Below, in pieces: positions 30,433 through 40,825 of a stretch of DNA of 64,000 nt (the stretch's first letter is position 1; each line of letters opens with the position of its first letter). The stretch spans positions 21,524 to 85,523 of the forward strand of contig JAIOQA010000218.1 of the NCBI GenBank assembly GCA_021413675.1, read 5' to 3'. Position numbers and translations under genes: made by a program. The notes under the pieces were generated by a model that was not told the DNA's origin, made no database searches, and worked only from the letters and a program-made list of their open reading frames with translations. This stretch comes from Deltaproteobacteria bacterium. GTDB lineage: Bacteria > Myxococcota_A > Polyangia > Haliangiales > Haliangiaceae.

Positions 30433-30972
30433 ATGAGTCGCCAACCCAACGACGGCATCGACTACGAGATGGTGCCAGCGGTGCTGCGGCCACCGCGGGG
30501 GCATCGCGAGCACATCGCGGGCGTGGAGCTGGATCCGTTCACGTTGCACCTCGATCGCGCGGCGCTGCCGCCGGTCCGGCAGAGCTTCCCGCGGCCGGCC
30601 CTGATCCTGGCGGGCTCGCTGTACCTGGCCGGCATGAGCATGGGGCTGCTCTGGCGACAGGCACTGCTCCGCATCCGCGCCCGGTGGGATGACACGACGC
30701 TCGTCCTCGAAGCGTGGCCGCGGGGCGCGATGGCGCGCGCCGCGCGGGCCGACCTCGTCGACGTCTGGCTCGGTGACGATCACGCGATGATCCGCACCGT
30801 CGACGGCCGCGGGCTGCGCCTGGTGGTCGGTCGCCGCGCGCGGCAGTGCGATCGCGCGCGCGCCTGCGATCTCGCGCGCGAGCTACATCTGCCGGTGGTC
30901 GACGACACCGGCCGGCTGATGACCCTGCCGGGCGCGGTCGTGGTGCGCGCGCCGCACGGGGAGCCGCGGTGA
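30433..30972 (+). CDS. Unknown protein, first of a tandem paralogue pair
   Basis: 179 residues starting at ATG 30433 with GAGG 5 nt upstream. One possible membrane segment (ALILAGSLYLAGMSMGLLW) precedes a soluble domain that contains RADLVDVWLGDDHAMIRTVDGRG and ends LHLPVVDDTGRLMTLPGA. The next gene carries the same pattern, so the two arose by duplication or share a domain. I recognise no named family. The stop overlaps the next start as GTGA, so they are coupled and may form a complex. Confidence 0.75.
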   Translation: MSRQPNDGIDYEMVPAVLRPPRGHREHIAGVELDPFTLHLDRAALPPVRQSFPRPALILAGSLYLAGMSMGLLWRQALLRIRARWDDTTLVLEAWPRGAMARAARADLVDVWLGDDHAMIRTVDGRGLRLVVGRRARQCDRARACDLARELHLPVVDDTGRLMTLPGAVVVRAPHGEPR

Positions 30973-31640
30973 CCCGGCGCTGGGATCGCCGCGTCGCGAT
31001 CGGCAGCCTCGTCGTCGATCGCGGTGGGCCGTGGCGCGCCCCGCCGCCGCTGCCGCGCGCGCGCCGTCGCCGCCGCGCGCTGCCTGCCGATGCGCTGCCG
31101 CGACCCGTGCCGCCGCCGTCGCGCTTCGACGACGCGCTCCGCGATCGCGCGCTCGACGACGTCGCGGTGATCGCGCTCGCCCCGCGGACCGCGCCCGCGC
31201 TGACCGGGGCGCCGTGCGCGGTGTTCGTCGACACCCGGCTCGCGCGGCTCGCGCCGCTGACCGGCCTCGCGGCGATCGCGGTCGCCAGCGCCGGCGCCAC
31301 GCTGGTGCTGGGCGGCCTCGCCGCCGGGTTCGCGCTGGCCCGGCTCGGGCCCAGCCTCGCGGTGCGCGCCGACGATCACTGGATCACCGTCACGCGCCGC
31401 CCCGATCAGCACGAGGCGCGGATCCCGCGCGACGATCTCGTCGACGTGTGGAGCCGCCCCGGCCAGATCTTCCTCCGCGCGCGCGACGGGCGCGGCATCG
31501 CGCTGGTGCAGGGCCGTGCGCCCGGGCGCCGCGATCGCCGGCTCGCCCGGGCCCTCGCGATCCGCCTCGGCGTGCCGTTCACCGACGACGCCGGCGAGCT
31601 GCCGGTGGCGCGGGCGCTGTTCGCGCCGCCCGCCGAGTGA
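30969..31640 (+). CDS. Unknown membrane protein, second of a tandem paralogue pair
   Basis: 223 residues from GTG 30969. A basic, proline-rich N-terminus leads to a hydrophobic segment (GLAAIAVASAGATLVLGGLAAGFAL). A C-terminal domain matches the preceding protein: RDDLVDVWSRPGQIFLRARDGRG and LGVPFTDDAGELPVARAL. The conserved LVDVW...DGRG core resembles a small PH-like beta domain seen in other membrane proteins, but this is a guess. It converges on the lipoprotein gene with 3 bp between. Confidence 0.72.
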   Translation: MTRRWDRRVAIGSLVVDRGGPWRAPPPLPRARRRRRALPADALPRPVPPPSRFDDALRDRALDDVAVIALAPRTAPALTGAPCAVFVDTRLARLAPLTGLAAIAVASAGATLVLGGLAAGFALARLGPSLAVRADDHWITVTRRPDQHEARIPRDDLVDVWSRPGQIFLRARDGRGIALVQGRAPGRRDRRLARALAIRLGVPFTDDAGELPVARALFAPPAE

Positions 31641-31643
31641 CGC

Positions 31644-32215
31644 TTATGGGCGCGGGGTCGGGTGGTCGCAGGTCTCGGTGATCCGATCGAGCTGGTAGTG
31701 CGCGGTCACCAGCTCGACCTTCGACGCATCGATCGCCCCGAGGTCACGCAGCGGTTGCGCCTGCGGCCCCGCGGGCTGGCCGCACCCGGTGCCACAGCTG
31801 TCGACGTGGACCTGGATGTTGTGGATCTCGGGGATGACCCGCACGATCACCGTGCGCTCGCCGTCCTTGAAGTACTTGTACTCGGCGGGCACGTCGCAGC
31901 CGCACACGCTGCCCGACTCGCACGACGCCTCCATGAACACCAGGCTCTCCGGGTGATCGGGGGTGGCCGCGCGCGCGAACAGCTGGTTCGCGAGCTCGCC
32001 GGTGCCGACCGCGAGGCCGGGCGCGGCATCGCCGGGGAACGCGCCGCCGAGGCCGGGCACGTCGATCGGCGCCAGGTGGCGCTTCGCGACCACCGCGGCC
32101 ACCGCCTCGTCGTGGCGGCGCGGGTTGTCGCGCTCGGCGTTCTTGCGCAGCTCGGTGGTGGTGGCCACGCAGGCCGCGAGCGCCACCGCAAACAACATCG
32201 GGCGGATCATGGGCA

Positions 32216-32216
<1 letters not shown>
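31644..32216 (-). CDS. Cysteine-containing putative lipoprotein
   Basis: 190 residues. The short signal peptide has lipobox VALAAC and is followed by a charged stretch (ELRKNAERDNPRRHDE). Several cysteines cluster in ASCESGSVCGCDVP and VDSCGTGCGQPAG, suggesting disulfides or metal binding in the periplasm. No family is recognised. Its start overlaps the ettA stop by one base (TGATG), so it is cotranscribed with ettA; a functional link is not evident. Confidence 0.75.
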
Positions 32217-33895
<1,679 letters not shown>

Positions 33896-33935
33896 CGCGC
33901 GCAGTGTAGGGGTGGACCCCCATCGACTCAAGCCG

Positions 33936-33941
33936 TAGTCT
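33936..33941 (+). promoter_or_regulatory. -10 element TAGTCT of a leaderless-type promoter
   Basis: TAGTCT begins 12 nt before GTG 33948, which places the transcription start at or next to the start codon. No SD lies between. Confidence 0.45.
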
Positions 33942-33947
33942 GCCCAG

Positions 33948-34709
33948 GTGACCGCCTATCGCGACGGCGATGGCCACGGCTCGATCGCTGCCCCGACCCG
34001 CGCGGGGACGCTGTCGCTCACGATCGGCCCGCGCGACCTGCGGCTCGCGCTCGAGCCCCGCAGCGTGCTGCTCGAGGGCGACTTCCTGAGCTTCGAGGAC
34101 GGCTTTCGCCGGCGTGCGGGATCGGGCAAGAAGGCCTCGGAACGACTGGGATCGCGCCGCCTGGTGGTGGCGCGCGACGTGCCTCGCGAGGACCTCGGGC
34201 TGTGGCTCGAGCTCGACGACGGCGGGATGCGACGCGTGTTCGGCGCCGAGCCGGTGGACCTCATCACCGAGGGCGGGCTCGCCGCGCTGCGGTCCCTCGA
34301 CGCGCTCGCGGCGAGGCTCCGGCAGGCGCTCGCCGGGCGCGCCGGCGACGTGCGCCGGGCGATCGAGGTCGGCCGCGGCCTCGACAAGGCGCTGTTGCTC
34401 GATCACGGCAACCGGCTGGTGCTCTACAAGCGCGAGCTGTTCCGCGACCGCGCCCGGCGGGCGTGCGAGGTGCACCACGACGGCACGATCATCGTCGTCG
34501 AGAAGGACCGCGACCTGCGCGCGAACGTCCGGGACCGCTACGGCGTCAGCCTGCTGGGCGACTTCATCCGGTTCTCGGATCCGACCGGGCTCGACCTGGT
34601 GCGGGTCGCGGTGCCGTGGGTGACCCGCGAGGATCGCGAGGAGCTCGCGCGCCGGTTCGGCGAGCTCATCCACGCGGACCGGCCCGTCGACGCGGCGAAC
34701 GGATCTTGA
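33948..34709 (+). CDS. Unknown cytoplasmic protein
   Basis: 253 residues with no signal peptide or membrane helix, and a predicted mixed alpha/beta character. It contains [21 protein letters not shown] and [23 protein letters not shown], but no motif I can assign. The GTG start at 33948 is supported by TAGTCT exactly 12 nt upstream (33936-33941). It is divergent from ettA with 52 bp between. Confidence 0.72.
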   Translation: MTAYRDGDGHGSIAAPTRAGTLSLTIGPRDLRLALEPRSVLLEGDFLSFEDGFRRRAGSGKKASERLGSRRLVVARDVPREDLGLWLELDDGGMRRVFGAEPVDLITEGGLAALRSLDALAARLRQALAGRAGDVRRAIEVGRGLDKALLLDHGNRLVLYKRELFRDRARRACEVHHDGTIIVVEKDRDLRANVRDRYGVSLLGDFIRFSDPTGLDLVRVAVPWVTREDREELARRFGELIHADRPVDAANGS

Positions 34710-34790
34710 AGTTGTGTGAAGATTCGGTCCGCATCGGGTCACGGCCACGTGATCGCGCGGGGTTACGGCCTCGACGACGGTAGACGCGGT

Positions 34791-34796
34791 TTGACA
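34791..34796 (+). promoter_or_regulatory. -35 element TTGACA before the M50 protease gene
   Basis: A perfect TTGACA starts 36 nt before the ATG at 34827, the distance expected if transcription begins at the start codon. The matching -10 (around 34814-34820) is weak. Confidence 0.35.
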
Positions 34797-34826
34797 CGAC
34801 CGGCCAGCCGACCCACGTTGCCCTCC

Positions 34827-35630
34827 ATGTTCAAGCGTTGGCGCCTCGGTACCCTCCTCGGGTTTCCCGTCGAGGTGAACCTCAGCTTCCTGCTCCTTCT
34901 GGGAGTCGTGTTCCTCTGGCTCGGCGGGCTGGCCGGGTTGTTCGTCGTCGGGCTGTCGTTCGGATCGGTGCTGCTCCACGAGCTCGGCCACGCGGTGGTC
35001 GCGCGCCAGCTCGGCGTGCCGATCGCCGGCATCGAGCTGCACTTCTTCGGCGGCGCGGCCAAGATGATCGACCTGCCCAAGAAGGCCAGCCACGAGATCA
35101 TGATCGCGCTCGCGGGTCCCGCGGTCTCGCTCATGCTCGCCGGCGCGGGCCTCGGCCTCGGCGCGCTCCTGCACTCGCCGATCATCGGCATGATCGGCTG
35201 GATCAACGCGATCATCGCCGGCTTCAACCTCATCCCGGCGCTGCCGATGGATGGCGGCCGCGTGCTCCGCGCGCTGCTCACCCGCAAGTACGACTTCGTC
35301 CGGGCCACGGACATCTCGGTCAAGGTCGCGACGGTGGTCGCCGGCGGCTTCGTCGCCGCCGGGCTGTTCTTCGGCATGACCCAGCTCGTGATCCTGGCGC
35401 CGTTCCTCTGGCTCATGGGCCAGCAGGAGCGGCTGCTCGCCCGGCAGATCGCGCACCGCTTCGCCTACGATCAGGGCGGCTACGTCGAGCGGCGCGGCGA
35501 GCCCGAGGTGATGCGCGGGCGGTGGGGCGCGGGCGGCTTCCAGCCCCAGGCGCAACCGGCGGCGCGGCGGGGCGGTCAGCGCCTGGTCATCCGCGACGCG
35601 CGCGGCATGTGGATCGTCGAGATGGACTGA
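34827..35630 (+). CDS. Site-2-protease family (M50) membrane zinc metalloprotease
   Basis: 267 residues with several membrane helices, zinc motif H51-ELG-H55 (LLHELGHAVVARQLG) and the second-site motif NLIPALPMDGGR. This is the SpoIVFB-like M50 arrangement: intramembrane cleavage of a membrane-bound substrate such as an anti-sigma factor. A C-terminal cytoplasmic tail of ~50 residues has no recognised CBS domain. Start ATG 34827 fits the amphipathic N-terminus MFKRWRLGTLLGFPVEV typical of the group; an in-frame start 37 codons upstream would add an unlikely Arg/Gly-rich stretch. No obvious substrate gene lies beside it. Confidence 0.9.
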   Translation: MFKRWRLGTLLGFPVEVNLSFLLLLGVVFLWLGGLAGLFVVGLSFGSVLLHELGHAVVARQLGVPIAGIELHFFGGAAKMIDLPKKASHEIMIALAGPAVSLMLAGAGLGLGALLHSPIIGMIGWINAIIAGFNLIPALPMDGGRVLRALLTRKYDFVRATDISVKVATVVAGGFVAAGLFFGMTQLVILAPFLWLMGQQERLLARQIAHRFAYDQGGYVERRGEPEVMRGRWGAGGFQPQAQPAARRGGQRLVIRDARGMWIVEMD

Positions 35631-35651
35631 GCGCGACCGCGCGGTGCACGC

Positions 35652-36365
35652 CTACTGCGCGTGGATGAGGACCTTCAGCTGCGACGTCGGGTTGACGTGG
35701 AGCGCGAGGGTCAGCGGGTAGTCCCCGGCGGGCGGCTGGACGTTGATGTAGCCGGTCGCGTGATCGGCGCCCTGGGGCTCGTGGGTCATGAGGCCCGCCG
35801 GATCCGCGACCACGTCGTAGAGGAAGCGGCCCTCGAGATCCTCGGTGCCGAGGCGCGCGCGGGCCTGGAAGCCGACCAGCTGGTTGGCGGGCACCGTCCA
35901 CGACTCGTCGTAGCCGTCGGCTGCCGCCGGCCCGGTCGCGGTGCCGACGAACTTCGCGAAGCCCAGGTGATCGGCGGCCTTGATCGTGATGGGCACGGCG
36001 TCGACCTCGGCCGCGGCGGTGTCGATGACCGCGAGGTCCACGGTCGCGCCCGCGCCGGTCGCGCCGGCGTCCGCGCCGGTGACCCGCCAGGCCGGCAGGC
36101 CCTGGATCGACGCGATCGACTCGACGCTGGCGACCGTCGGATCGCGCGACTCGAGCGCGAGCCCGGTGATCGAGCCGCCCGACGTGCGGGCGATCTGCAC
36201 GTCGACCGTGCCCCACAGCGCGATGGCGTCGCCGAGATCGCAGCCGGTGGGGTCGCCGCAGTTCGAGGGCGTGAACGTGATGTTGCCCTGGTTACCCGTC
36301 GACGAGACGTTGCAGCCAGCAGCCATCAGCGGAGCGAGCAGATAGGCGAAGCGCATGTGTGGCAT
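35652..36365 (-). CDS. Putative beta-rich lipoprotein
   Basis: 237 residues starting at ATG 36365 with GAGG 6 nt upstream. The signal peptide has lipobox APLMAAGC. The mature part is rich in Val, Thr and Ala with Ig-like periodicity (LALESRDPTVASVESIASI is reminiscent of bacterial Ig-like Big_2 sequences). It probably lies in the periplasm or on the outer membrane. No named domain is certain. It is divergent from the zinc-ribbon gene with only 26 bp between the start codons. Confidence 0.72.
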   Translation of the reverse strand: MPHMRFAYLLAPLMAAGCNVSSTGNQGNITFTPSNCGDPTGCDLGDAIALWGTVDVQIARTSGGSITGLALESRDPTVASVESIASIQGLPAWRVTGADAGATGAGATVDLAVIDTAAAEVDAVPITIKAADHLGFAKFVGTATGPAAADGYDESWTVPANQLVGFQARARLGTEDLEGRFLYDVVADPAGLMTHEPQGADHATGYINVQPPAGDYPLTLALHVNPTSQLKVLIHAQ

Positions 36366-36371
36366 TGTCGA

Positions 36372-36381
36372 CCTCGCGAGG
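36372..36381. promoter_or_regulatory. Palindrome that supplies GAGG to both divergent genes
   Basis: The 10-bp perfect palindrome cctcgcgagg lies between the divergent starts 36365 and 36392. It places GAGG 6 nt before the minus-strand ATG and 10 nt before the plus-strand ATG. Confidence 0.4.
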
Positions 36382-36391
36382 ACCCCTGGCA

Positions 36392-37261
36392 ATGCGCGAT
36401 GACGACGCGCTCGACGCGGCCGTGCCTGTGGTCACGAGCGGCGCACCGACGCGACATCTCTGTCTCGGTTGTCGCCTGATCCAGGCGGCGACGGGGCAGT
36501 GCGTGCAGTGCGGCGGCACGACGATCGCGCCCGTCGAGCTGGTGCGCGAGCTGCTCGCGTATCGCGATCTCTCGCTCGCCGGCGAGCGCGACCTCGGCAT
36601 GATCACCGCGCTGGTCGCGGGCAGCACCTTCATCTTCCCGATCCTGTGGCCGGTCGCGGTCGCGAGCCTCGGCGCGCTGGTCGTGCGCGTGCCGGTGCGG
36701 CGCTGGCGCGATCGCGATCGCCTCGCCAACCCGGTCGCGGGCATCGTCGTGCCGCCCGCGCACGCACCGGCGGACGCGATCATCAAGCGCGGCACGGTCC
36801 GGCGCTTCCGCGGCGAGGTCCGCGCGTCGATCTGGGACGGCGCCCCGGTGCTCGCCGAGGAGATCGCGATCGACGCGCCCGAGGGCGGCGTGCTGGTGCG
36901 CCACGCGCTCGCCGCGCCGTTCCTGTTCGAGAGCGACGACCGCGTGCCGATCGTGGTGCGCGGGCCGGTGCGCCTGGCGCCGGTGCCGGCGTGGACCGAG
37001 GGCAAGCGCACGATCAAGCCCGGCGATCCGCTGCTCGCGGGGCTGGGGCTGCCCGCGGATCTGCGCGTGCGCGGCATCGCGCACCGCACGCGGCTGGTCG
37101 AGGGCATGACCGTGACGATCGCGGTGTCGCGCGCCGGCCTCGGCGAGGAGGCGATCGCCGAGTACGCGAGCCTGCGCGACGGCGGCGTGGTCCGCGCGTA
37201 CCGCGGCGTGCGCGGCGAACCGGTGCTGCTCGGCGCGCCGTCCGGCGCCGGCTCGGCGTAG
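36392..37261 (+). CDS. Membrane protein with N-terminal zinc-ribbon-like CxxC pair
   Basis: 289 residues. CLGCRLIQAATGQCVQCGG (CxxC-x9-CxxC) near the N-terminus looks like a zinc ribbon. A hydrophobic stretch (ITALVAGSTFIFPILWPVAVASLGALVV) marks one or two helices. The following ~170 residues are beta-rich (IIKRGTVRRFRGEV ... RHALAAPFLFESDDRVPIVVRGPVRLAPVP) and resemble GIDE/MULAN-like domains, though I would not assert this. Start ATG 36392 is chosen over an in-frame GTG at 36359. The function is unknown. Confidence 0.72.
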   Translation: MRDDDALDAAVPVVTSGAPTRHLCLGCRLIQAATGQCVQCGGTTIAPVELVRELLAYRDLSLAGERDLGMITALVAGSTFIFPILWPVAVASLGALVVRVPVRRWRDRDRLANPVAGIVVPPAHAPADAIIKRGTVRRFRGEVRASIWDGAPVLAEEIAIDAPEGGVLVRHALAAPFLFESDDRVPIVVRGPVRLAPVPAWTEGKRTIKPGDPLLAGLGLPADLRVRGIAHRTRLVEGMTVTIAVSRAGLGEEAIAEYASLRDGGVVRAYRGVRGEPVLLGAPSGAGSA

Positions 37262-37264
37262 TGT
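37259..37264 (+). promoter_or_regulatory. -10 element TAGTGT before the GNAT gene
   Basis: TAGTGT begins 12 nt before ATG 37271 and overlaps the stop codon of the preceding gene. Its spacing matches other leaderless-type starts in the window. Confidence 0.42.
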
Positions 37265-37270
37265 GGCGGC

Positions 37271-37714
37271 ATGTGGCGCGCCGCGACTCCTGCCGATGAC
37301 GACGCGATCGTGGCGTCGAGCCTGGCCCTGTATGTCGACGATCCCAGCCCCGAGACGGTCGACGCGGCGCAGATCCGCCGGACGATCGCCGCGCTCGCGC
37401 GCGAGCCGCATCGCGGCCGCATCCTGGTGCTGGATGTCGATGGCGTCTGCGGCCACGCGTTCCTGATCTCGTTCTGGTCCAACGAGCTCGGCGGCGACGT
37501 CTGCACCGTCGACGAGCTCTACGTCGCGCCGCGCGCCCGCGGCCGCGGCCACGCCGGCGCGCTGCTCGATGCCCTCGCCGCCGGCGCCTGGTGGCACGAC
37601 GCGGTCGCCGTCGCCCTCGAGGTCACGCCCGACAACCGCCGCGCCCGCGCGCTGTACGAGCGCCACGGCTTCGCCGGCAAGAACCAGGGGCTGCGGCGGC
37701 GGGTCGTCCGCTGA
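37271..37714 (+). CDS. GNAT family N-acetyltransferase
   Basis: 147 residues forming one GNAT domain. Acetyl-CoA would bind at ELYVAPRARGRGHAGALLDAL (motif A, RxxGxG/A), with the C-terminal LEVTPDNRRARALYERHGF as motif B. The protein is cytoplasmic. The acceptor could be a small molecule or a protein N-terminus and cannot be told from sequence. It starts 9 bp after the zinc-ribbon gene. Confidence 0.9.
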   Translation: MWRAATPADDDAIVASSLALYVDDPSPETVDAAQIRRTIAALAREPHRGRILVLDVDGVCGHAFLISFWSNELGGDVCTVDELYVAPRARGRGHAGALLDALAAGAWWHDAVAVALEVTPDNRRARALYERHGFAGKNQGLRRRVVR

Positions 37715-37837
37715 CGGTGGCGGCTGGTGGCGCGCCACCGGCACGCTATCAACGCCCGTTCACGCGTCGGGCGGCGAATCGCCTGTGGCGTCGCGGAGCT
37801 GGACGCTGGCGCGGCGCTTGCTGATGATCGGTCGCAT

Positions 37838-38278
37838 ATGCATCGCCTCGCTCCGGTCGTGATCGCGCTCGTCGCTTCGGGCTGCGCGATGTTCATGAAG
37901 TCTGTCGAGAAGCCGAAGGTCGACGTGCGCGACGTCGCGGTGACCTCGGCGTCGTTCACCGGCCTCGATGGCGAGGTCCGCCTCGACGTCATGAACCCCA
38001 ACCCGGTGGGCGTGCCGCTGCGCGCGGTCGACTGGCAGCTCGCGGTCGGCAGCGCGCAGGCGGTGTCGGGGCGCATCGAGCTGTCCGAGACCATCCCGGC
38101 CAAGGGCACGGCGCCGGTGACGGCGGCGCTTCATCTGGACGCGGCGCACGCGATCAACGTGGGTCGCGCGATCGCCGGCGGCGCCAGCGACTACACGCTC
38201 GACGCGCGCTTCTACTTCGCGACCGCGCTCGGCGAGGTCGCGGTCGACGTGCACCACCAGGGCACGCTGGTCCGCTGA
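37838..38278 (+). CDS. LEA14-like (WHy domain) lipoprotein
   Basis: 146 residues. The signal peptide has lipobox ALVASGC. The mature part is a single LEA type 2/WHy domain: PKVDVRDVAVTSASFTGLDG, VRLDVMNPNPVGVPLRAVDW with the typical NPN, and a C-terminal ATALGEVAVDVHHQGTL. Such proteins are linked to stress and desiccation tolerance; the exact action is unclear. It converges on the EamA transporter gene with 5 bp between. Confidence 0.87.
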   Translation: MHRLAPVVIALVASGCAMFMKSVEKPKVDVRDVAVTSASFTGLDGEVRLDVMNPNPVGVPLRAVDWQLAVGSAQAVSGRIELSETIPAKGTAPVTAALHLDAAHAINVGRAIAGGASDYTLDARFYFATALGEVAVDVHHQGTLVR

Positions 38279-38283
38279 TCGCG

Positions 38284-39213
38284 CTACGCGCCGACGCGCG
38301 CCTGCGCGCGCTGCACCATCGCGACCGCGGCGATCAGCGCGAGGCCAGCGGCCACCTGGTAGACCTCGAGCGGGGCGTGGAAGAAGCCCCAGGTGATCAC
38401 GACCGCGACCAGGGTCTGCATCATCTCGAAGTAGCCGGCGGTCGACGCGCGGGTGAGCGCGAGGCCGCGGAAGTAGAACAGCAGCGGGATGCCGCCGGAG
38501 AGGATCGACAGCGCCAGCAGCGCGGCGATCGAGCCACCGGCGTCGGCGCTCGCGGTCGCCGGCCATAGTGCCTCGGGTGTGGCCTGGCCCCGCGCGACGA
38601 TGATCACCGTCATGCACACCAGGCCGACGACGAGCCGCAGCCCGCTTGCCAGCGGCACCGACATCGACACCATCACGCCACGGCCGGCCACCGTCGACAG
38701 ACCCCAGAACAGCGCGCAGACCAGCGCGTACCCGGTGCCCTGATCGATCACCGCGGGGTGCTCCGCGGTCGGCACCGCGTAGCTGATCACCATGCCCGCG
38801 ACGATCGCGATCGGCGCCCACAGGAAGAACCCGCGCGCGAGCCGATCCCTGAAGATGAAGTACGCCGCCGTGGTCGACAGCACCGGCTGGATGTTCAGCA
38901 CGACGTTGACGACGGTCGGGTTGCCGTACTTGAGCGCGAGCGTGAAGAACACGGTGCCCACCGCCGAGCCGGCGAAGCCCGAGAACAGGAGCCACAGGAG
39001 CGCGCTCTTCGGCACGCGCTTGAGCTCGCCGAGCCGCGGGAGGATGAAGGGCAGGGCGAGCGCCACGAGGATGACGTGCTCCCACCAGACGATCACCTCG
39101 GCGGCGAAGCGGTCGTTGAGCGGGATCCGCCAGGCGCTCTCGGTGCCCCACAGGCCGGCGCCGAGGGCGACGAGCCAGGGACCGATCGGGCGTTCGTTGG
39201 ACGCGGTCGGCAT
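38284..39213 (-). CDS. EamA/DMT-family transporter
   Basis: 309 residues with about ten hydrophobic helices in two EamA repeats, for example GSAVGTVFFTLALKYGNPTVVNVVLNIQPV and GGIPLLFYFRGLALTRASTAGYFEMMQTL. The family exports or imports amino acids, nucleotides or other metabolites across the inner membrane; the substrate is unknown. TATGGT (39220-39225, minus strand) lies exactly 12 nt before the ATG. Confidence 0.9.
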   Translation of the reverse strand: MPTASNERPIGPWLVALGAGLWGTESAWRIPLNDRFAAEVIVWWEHVILVALALPFILPRLGELKRVPKSALLWLLFSGFAGSAVGTVFFTLALKYGNPTVVNVVLNIQPVLSTTAAYFIFRDRLARGFFLWAPIAIVAGMVISYAVPTAEHPAVIDQGTGYALVCALFWGLSTVAGRGVMVSMSVPLASGLRLVVGLVCMTVIIVARGQATPEALWPATASADAGGSIAALLALSILSGGIPLLFYFRGLALTRASTAGYFEMMQTLVAVVITWGFFHAPLEVYQVAAGLALIAAVAMVQRAQARVGA

Positions 39214-39219
39214 CGGCGC

Positions 39220-39225
39220 ACCATA
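39220..39225 (-). promoter_or_regulatory. -10 element TATGGT of a leaderless-type promoter
   Basis: On the minus strand TATGGT begins 12 nt before the EamA gene ATG at 39213. No Shine-Dalgarno sequence lies between. Confidence 0.45.
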
Positions 39226-39303
39226 GCGCAGGGTTGCCGCGTGCCACGGCTACGACCGCCGCGCGACGAGATTGTTTCTTGACTTGCCGGTACGATGATC
39301 TCG

Positions 39304-40806
39304 ATGCGCCGCTCATTCGTGCGATCGCTCGTGATCGCAGTCGTCGCGTTCGCGATCCTGTTCGGGGGCGAGTTCCTGCTCGAGTGGTGGCGGCTGGGCT
39401 TCCCCGGCGTCGATGCCCTCGACTGGGACGGCGTCAACAACGCCAAGCTCGTCGATCTGATGAGCCCGATCGCGCGGGCCTACAACAACGTCCTCGCGAT
39501 GCTGCTGGCGACGATCGGCCTCGCGATCCCGCTGACCGCGAACATGCACACGCCGACGCTGATCGACGTGTTCCTCCGCGATCGCATCAACCGCGTGGTG
39601 CTGTCGTTCATGGCGCTGGGTGCCGCCCACGTGCTCTGGGTCGACTTCATCATCGGCCCCAAGTTCGCGCCGATGTGGGCCATCCGGGTCGCGGTGTACA
39701 TGGCGCTGCTCGGCTGGGCGATCCTCATCCCGTACTTCTTCTACGTCGTGCGGTTCCTCGATCCGGCCCGCGTGATCTCGCGGCTGTCGCAGGAGCTGGT
39801 CCACCTGCTCGACGAGGTCGTCGCCGGCAAGCGCGATCCGGTGGCGGCGCAGGAGGCGGTGTCGGAGCGGCTCGATCAGATCGGCACGATCGTCCTCAAG
39901 TCGCTCGATCGCTCGGATCGCGAGGTCGCGCGCGAGGGCGTGTGGGCGCTCAAGCAGCTCCTCGACAAGTACGCCGACCGCAAGGCCCAGCTGCCCGCCA
40001 GCTGGTTCCCGGTCGACCGCGCCGACTTCGTCGGGTTCTCGGCCGAGGCCCTCGCGATGCTGTCCGAGGACCGGACATGGTTCGAGATGAAGTGCCTCCT
40101 GCAGATGATGCTGGGCTACCAGGTCGCGCTCACCAAGGCGTCCGACACGGTCTCGGCGTTCAGCGACGCCAACCGGGTGATCGCGACCGCCGCCGCGCTG
40201 CGCGAGGACGAGGCCGCGCTGCGCCTCGGGATCCGGGTCTTCAACAACTTCCTGCGCGAGGCCGCGAAGACCAAGAACGTCCACGCGCTCTACGACGTCT
40301 ACCACCAGTACCGCGTGCTCGCGCGCGACCTCACGAAGCGCCCCGATCTGCTGCGCGAGATCGCCGGGCACTTCATCTACTACTCCGAGTCCGCGCGCCA
40401 GAACGGCATCGCCTTCGCGCCGCAGATGGTCGCGTTCGATCTCGGGTACATCGTCCGGCGCGCGTACGAGGCTGGTTGTGTCGCCGCCGACGAGCTGCTC
40501 GAGCGCACGCTCGCGCTGCCCCACCGCCGCGGCGAGGAGGTCTACCCGATGGTGGTCAAGGCCAAGCTCATGCTCGGCGGCTTCCTCGTCGGCAACGCGC
40601 ACGCCAGCGCCGCGGCGCTGGTCCGCGCCAACCTCGGCGACGTCGATGGCCGCATGATCGAGAGCTCGACCCGCGATCTGCTCGCCGCGGATCGCGCGTT
40701 CTTCGAGGTCACCGATCGCCAGGTCAACCTCGAGTACGTCCCGCCAGAGCGGCGCGCGCCGCTCCAGCAGTTCGCGACGTCACTGAACGGTGGCAACGGC
40801 GGCTGA
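39304..40806 (+). CDS. DUF2254-like predicted membrane protein
   Basis: About 500 residues. Four hydrophobic segments lie within the first ~165 residues (SFVRSLVIAVVAFAILFGG; NNVLAMLLATIGLAIPL; VVLSFMALGAAHVLWVDFII; VAVYMALLGWAILIPYFFYVV). A long helical cytoplasmic region follows. The layout recalls DUF2254 membrane proteins, but the match is by eye only. Start ATG 39304 (MRRSFVRS) is preferred over ATG 39295 because TACGAT at 39291-39296 lies 13 nt before it. It converges on the SpoIIE gene with 6 bp between. Confidence 0.72.
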   Translation: MRRSFVRSLVIAVVAFAILFGGEFLLEWWRLGFPGVDALDWDGVNNAKLVDLMSPIARAYNNVLAMLLATIGLAIPLTANMHTPTLIDVFLRDRINRVVLSFMALGAAHVLWVDFIIGPKFAPMWAIRVAVYMALLGWAILIPYFFYVVRFLDPARVISRLSQELVHLLDEVVAGKRDPVAAQEAVSERLDQIGTIVLKSLDRSDREVAREGVWALKQLLDKYADRKAQLPASWFPVDRADFVGFSAEALAMLSEDRTWFEMKCLLQMMLGYQVALTKASDTVSAFSDANRVIATAAALREDEAALRLGIRVFNNFLREAAKTKNVHALYDVYHQYRVLARDLTKRPDLLREIAGHFIYYSESARQNGIAFAPQMVAFDLGYIVRRAYEAGCVAADELLERTLALPHRRGEEVYPMVVKAKLMLGGFLVGNAHASAAALVRANLGDVDGRMIESSTRDLLAADRAFFEVTDRQVNLEYVPPERRAPLQQFATSLNGGNGG

Positions 40807-40807
40807 G

Positions 40808-40825
40808 CGGCCTCAGCTCAGGCCG
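40808..40825. terminator. Hairpin between convergent genes
   Basis: A 6-bp perfect stem (cggcct / aggccg) with a 6-nt loop lies across the ends of two convergent genes and overlaps the stop of the minus-strand SpoIIE gene. It has no T-tract and is a candidate bidirectional terminator. Confidence 0.35.
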
